A DNA stretch of 64,000 nucleotides from Actinacidiphila rubida (lineage in GTDB: Bacteria; Actinomycetota; Actinomycetes; Streptomycetales; Streptomycetaceae). Positions within the stretch are counted from its first letter, which is position 1; each line of letters starts with the position of its first letter. Shown in pieces: positions 61,575 through 64,000 of the stretch. Under the pieces are notes generated by a model. It saw only the letters and a list, made by a program, of their open reading frames with translations. It ran no database searches and was not told the DNA's origin. Location of the stretch: positions 186,001 to 250,000 of the forward strand of contig NZ_FODD01000002.1 of assembly GCF_900110255.1 (NCBI RefSeq), given 5' to 3'. Position numbers and translations under genes: made by a program.

Positions 61575-61979
61575 TCACTCCGCCTCGCCTGCCGGGGCGT
61601 TCAGCCAGATGCCCTTGATGCGCGGCCCTTCCGGCAGCAGCAGGACATCGACGCGGGCGGGACCCGACTCGTGACCGGCGACGTCGAGCAGACCGCGCAC
61701 CGCGGAACGCAGCACGACCGTCTCGGCCTCGCCGGGCGGCGTCGGGTGCTCCCGCCCGTGCACCGGCCGCAGGGGCTCGACGGCGACGACGTCGTGCATG
61801 CCGTTGTCGCTGCGGGTGCGGATGCTGAAGAGCGGGCCGTCCGGCACGTCGTGGCCGGCGTAGGAACCCGAGGCTCTCGCGATCGCGACGTACTCGGCCC
61901 AGTGTTCGGCGTCGGCCATCTCGCCGAACGACGTGGCCGGTCCCACGGGGTCGTCGGGCCGGTCGGGTGCGCTGGTCAT
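61575..61979 (-). CDS. Small protein of unknown function next to hpgT/hmo
   Basis: A 134-aa protein starts at an ATG with GAAAGG upstream. It has ATSFGEMADAEHWAEYVAIA and RVDVLLLPEGPRIKGIWLNA, and an Asp/Pro-rich N-terminus. No catalytic motif was recognised. It lies 130 bp after the aminotransferase gene in the same direction, which suggests a role near the (hydroxy)phenylglycine genes. It is probably a conserved actinomycete protein of unassigned family. Confidence 0.6.
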   Translation of the reverse strand: MTSAPDRPDDPVGPATSFGEMADAEHWAEYVAIARASGSYAGHDVPDGPLFSIRTRSDNGMHDVVAVEPLRPVHGREHPTPPGEAETVVLRSAVRGLLDVAGHESGPARVDVLLLPEGPRIKGIWLNAPAGEAE

Positions 61980-62109
61980 CAGGGGGCCTTTCTCGTAGGG
62001 CAGTGGTACACGGAGGCGCCAGCCTTGTCGGGAGGTGTCCCGCTTCGGTCCTGTTCCGGTCCCGGATCGTTCCCGGCGGGTTCCCGCCCGCCGGGGGGGT
62101 TGACGGTCG

Positions 62110-63501
62110 TCACGGGCTCCCGGGCGACGCGCCCGCGCAGGCGTGGACGAAGCCGGCGAAGCGGTCGAGGGCGTCGTCGACGTCGTCGGGTTCCAGGGCG
62201 CTGATCGACAGCCGCAGGGAGCGCAGCACGGGCCGGCCGTCGTAGAAGTGGTGCAGCGGCGTCCACAGCACGCCGTGCCGCGCCGCGGAGTACTCGAGGG
62301 TGGCGTCGGTCACCTCGAAGGGCACGTCGACCACCACGAAGAAGCCGCCGTCGGGCGTGTTCCAGGTGACCGGGGACGGAGCGGGGAAGCGTGCCGCCAG
62401 ACCGTCGACGAGCTGCCGCAGATTCCGCCGGTAGACCTCCCGCACGTCCTGGGTGGCCCGCGCCAGGCTGCACCCGTGCTCCAGCAGCCACCCGCCCGCC
62501 ACCGCCTGGCTCAGCGGCGCGGTGTTGACGGTGACCATGCTCTTGGCCTTGGCCAGCAGGTCGGCGAACAGCACCCGGTCACCCGGGCCCTGGCGGACCT
62601 GCTGGTCGGCCACGGCGAAGCCGATCCGGACGCCCGGGAAGACCGACTTGGACAGCGAGCCGAGGTGGACCACGCGCCGGTTCGTGTCCAGCGCCTTGAG
62701 CGTGGGCAGCCGCTGCCCTTCCAGCGGGAACAGGCCGTACGGGTTGTCCTCCAGCAGCAGGACGTCCTCCTGCTCCGCCAGGTCGAGCAGGGCGAGCCGG
62801 GTGGCCAGCGACAGCCGCAGGCCGGTGGGATTGGCGAAGTCCGGCACGAGGTAGCAGGCCCGCGGCCGCTGCCCCGCGGCACGCGCGCGGTGGATCCGGC
62901 GGCGCAGGTCGCCGAGGTCGACCCCGTCCGTGCCGCCCGCCACCGGATGCACCGGCAGGTCCAGCAGCCGCGCGGCACCGGTCACGCCGACGTACACGGG
63001 GTCCACCGCCAGCAGGACGTCCCGCTCGTCGCGCTTCAGCGCCCGCATGGTGAGCAGCAGCGCCTCCTGGCAGCCGGTGGTCACCACGATCGCCTCGGGG
63101 TCGACGTCCACGCCCTCGTCCACGCTCAGGTAACGGGCGATCAGGTCGTGGATGATGCCCTTGGTCCGGCCGTACTGCAGCAGGGCCCGCCGCACGTGCC
63201 GTTCGTCGTAGCCCCGCTCCTCCCGCAGGTGCGCGCAGTACGCGCGCAGCGCGCGGTGCACGTCCTCGACGTCGTAGAAGCCCTCGTACGGCGTCCCCGC
63301 CGCCAGGGACAGCGCCTCGGGATGGCGTCCCGCGACCTCGTTGAGGAAGGTCATGGCGGACAGCAGCGGGTCGGTGAGGGAGCCGTGCAGGCCGGACGCG
63401 TCCAGGTCGGCCCGCTCGGGCGCGGCGTCCCGCGCGGGCAGCGGCGGACGTACGGGTGCGGCTTCCGGCGCCGGCAGCGGCGGACGTACGGGCGCGGTCA
63501 T
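62110..63501 (-). CDS. hpgT: (Hydroxy)phenylglycine aminotransferase (HpgT/Pgat-like)
   Basis: A 463-aa fold-type I PLP enzyme. [20 protein letters not shown] and [20 protein letters not shown] are the typical start of HpgT/PglE-type proteins. Later come [20 protein letters not shown], the PLP lysine in [16 protein letters not shown] and the C-terminal [17 protein letters not shown]. These enzymes turn (hydroxy)phenylglyoxylate into L-(hydroxy)phenylglycine, a nonribosomal peptide building block. A 50-residue N-terminal region contains a repeated VRPPLPA motif. The ATG overlaps the stop of the hmo-like gene (ATGA), so translation is coupled. Phenyl- versus 4-hydroxyphenylglycine cannot be told from sequence. 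Confidence 0.85.
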   Translation of the reverse strand: MTAPVRPPLPAPEAAPVRPPLPARDAAPERADLDASGLHGSLTDPLLSAMTFLNEVAGRHPEALSLAAGTPYEGFYDVEDVHRALRAYCAHLREERGYDERHVRRALLQYGRTKGIIHDLIARYLSVDEGVDVDPEAIVVTTGCQEALLLTMRALKRDERDVLLAVDPVYVGVTGAARLLDLPVHPVAGGTDGVDLGDLRRRIHRARAAGQRPRACYLVPDFANPTGLRLSLATRLALLDLAEQEDVLLLEDNPYGLFPLEGQRLPTLKALDTNRRVVHLGSLSKSVFPGVRIGFAVADQQVRQGPGDRVLFADLLAKAKSMVTVNTAPLSQAVAGGWLLEHGCSLARATQDVREVYRRNLRQLVDGLAARFPAPSPVTWNTPDGGFFVVVDVPFEVTDATLEYSAARHGVLWTPLHHFYDGRPVLRSLRLSISALEPDDVDDALDRFAGFVHACAGASPGSP

Positions 63502-64000
63502 CGCACGCTCCCCGCGGCCGTTGCCGGCACGGGTCCGCCCGTGGTGGCCAGTCCGGCCACCGCCGCGAGGTCCGGGCAGCCGGCCAGCGCCATCGCGTTG
63601 TGCAGTTCGGTGCGGAACAGGTCGAGGACGCGGTGCACCCCGGCCTGCCCGGCCGCGGCGAGCCCCCAGAGCACGGGCCGGCCGACGAGCACCGCGCCCG
63701 CGCCCAGCGCGAGCGCCTTGAGGATGTCGGTGCCACTGCGGATCCCGCTGTCGAACAGCACTTCGCACCGCCCCGCCACGGCGGCGGCGACCGCCGGCAG
63801 CGCCGTGATCGCGGGCTGCGCGCCGTCGAGCTGGCGGCCCCCGTGGTTGGACACCACGATCGCGTCCGCGCCCAGCCCGGCGGCGGCCGCCGCGTCCCGC
63901 GGGTCGAGGATCCCCTTCAGCACCAGCGGCAGCCGGGTCCGCTCCCGCAGCCACTCCAGGTCGCGCCACGAGAGCGAGGGGTCCACGAGTCCGGCCGTCT
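63498..64000 (-). CDS. hmo: FMN-dependent (hydroxy)mandelate oxidase (C-terminal part, cut by right edge)
   Basis: The 3-prime 503 bp of a gene entering from the right edge. The visible part has [36 protein letters not shown] (catalytic His and substrate Arg region) and [19 protein letters not shown], the standard C-terminal half of L-lactate/mandelate-type FMN oxidases. HmO oxidises (hydroxy)mandelate to the glyoxylate used by HpgT, with which it overlaps by 4 bp. The gene encoding the synthase of hydroxymandelate (HmaS) would be expected upstream, beyond the right edge. Confidence 0.85.
   Translation of the reverse strand, partial: TAGLVDPSLSWRDLEWLRERTRLPLVLKGILDPRDAAAAAGLGADAIVVSNHGGRQLDGAQPAITALPAVAAAVAGRCEVLFDSGIRSGTDILKALALGAGAVLVGRPVLWGLAAAGQAGVHRVLDLFRTELHNAMALAGCPDLAAVAGLATTGGPVPATAAGSVR

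Overview
The window looks like part of a Streptomyces (or close relative) chromosome. It has very high GC, strong third-position GC, GTG and ATG starts with AGGAG-type ribosome sites, and three SARP-family regulators. Other typical families are present: SpoIIE/STAS/MEDS stress-signalling proteins, DUF4232 lipoproteins, and a serine/threonine kinase with a Pro/Thr-rich tail. No tRNA, rRNA, CRISPR array, transposase or integrase was recognised. Gene calls rest on reading the translated sequence and known family motifs; no database search was run.

Layout. (1) 1-12 kb is a mixed accessory and housekeeping stretch: the start of a probable RHS/YD-repeat protein cut by the left edge, two RibD/DHFR-like proteins, exported or lipoprotein genes, a large AfsR-type regulator, a luciferase-like oxidoreductase and a Tat-exported purple-acid-type phosphatase. 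(2) 12.1-17.6 kb is a tight, partly overlapping five-gene minus-strand operon that matches the uncharacterised STM4011-STM4015 set: two radical SAM proteins, a sulfatase-fold hydrolase, an ATP-grasp protein and a leucine-rich-repeat protein. (3) 17.8-31.3 kb holds signalling and membrane genes: YdcF, a Ser/Thr kinase, an EamA exporter with a divergent LysR regulator, a MEDS/HATPase sensor, a STAS protein, a phospholipase-D-like protein, a GAF-SpoIIE-HATPase phosphatase, and a RipA-like protein next to an 890-aa membrane protein with a possible TIR-like domain.

(4) 31.5-56.8 kb is a type II (aromatic) polyketide gene cluster. The core is KS-alpha, KS-beta/CLF and ACP on the minus strand. With it are an ActIII-type C9 ketoreductase, a didomain aromatase/cyclase, an ActIV-like metallo-beta-lactamase-fold cyclase/thioesterase and an ActVI-ORF2-like enoyl reductase. 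The tailoring set is rich: an FAD monooxygenase, an ABM monooxygenase, three NTF2/SnoaL-fold proteins, three extra SDRs, a luciferase-like monooxygenase, a flavin reductase, a GMC/cholesterol-oxidase-like enzyme and an APH-fold protein. Export and control are provided by a 14-TM MFS pump, a small SARP and two TetR proteins. The KS/CLF pair would build the poly-beta-ketone on ACP, ketoreductase and cyclases would set the first rings, and the flavoenzymes would oxidise the scaffold. Two PKS-locus intergenic spaces carry minisatellite-like repeats.

(5) 57-64 kb has a CorA transporter and a third, AfsR-size SARP. It ends with a short protein followed by hpgT-like and hmo-like genes, the aminotransferase and oxidase of (hydroxy)phenylglycine supply. 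The right edge cuts the hmo-like gene, so a peptide-type cluster, or a hybrid extension of this one, probably continues beyond it.
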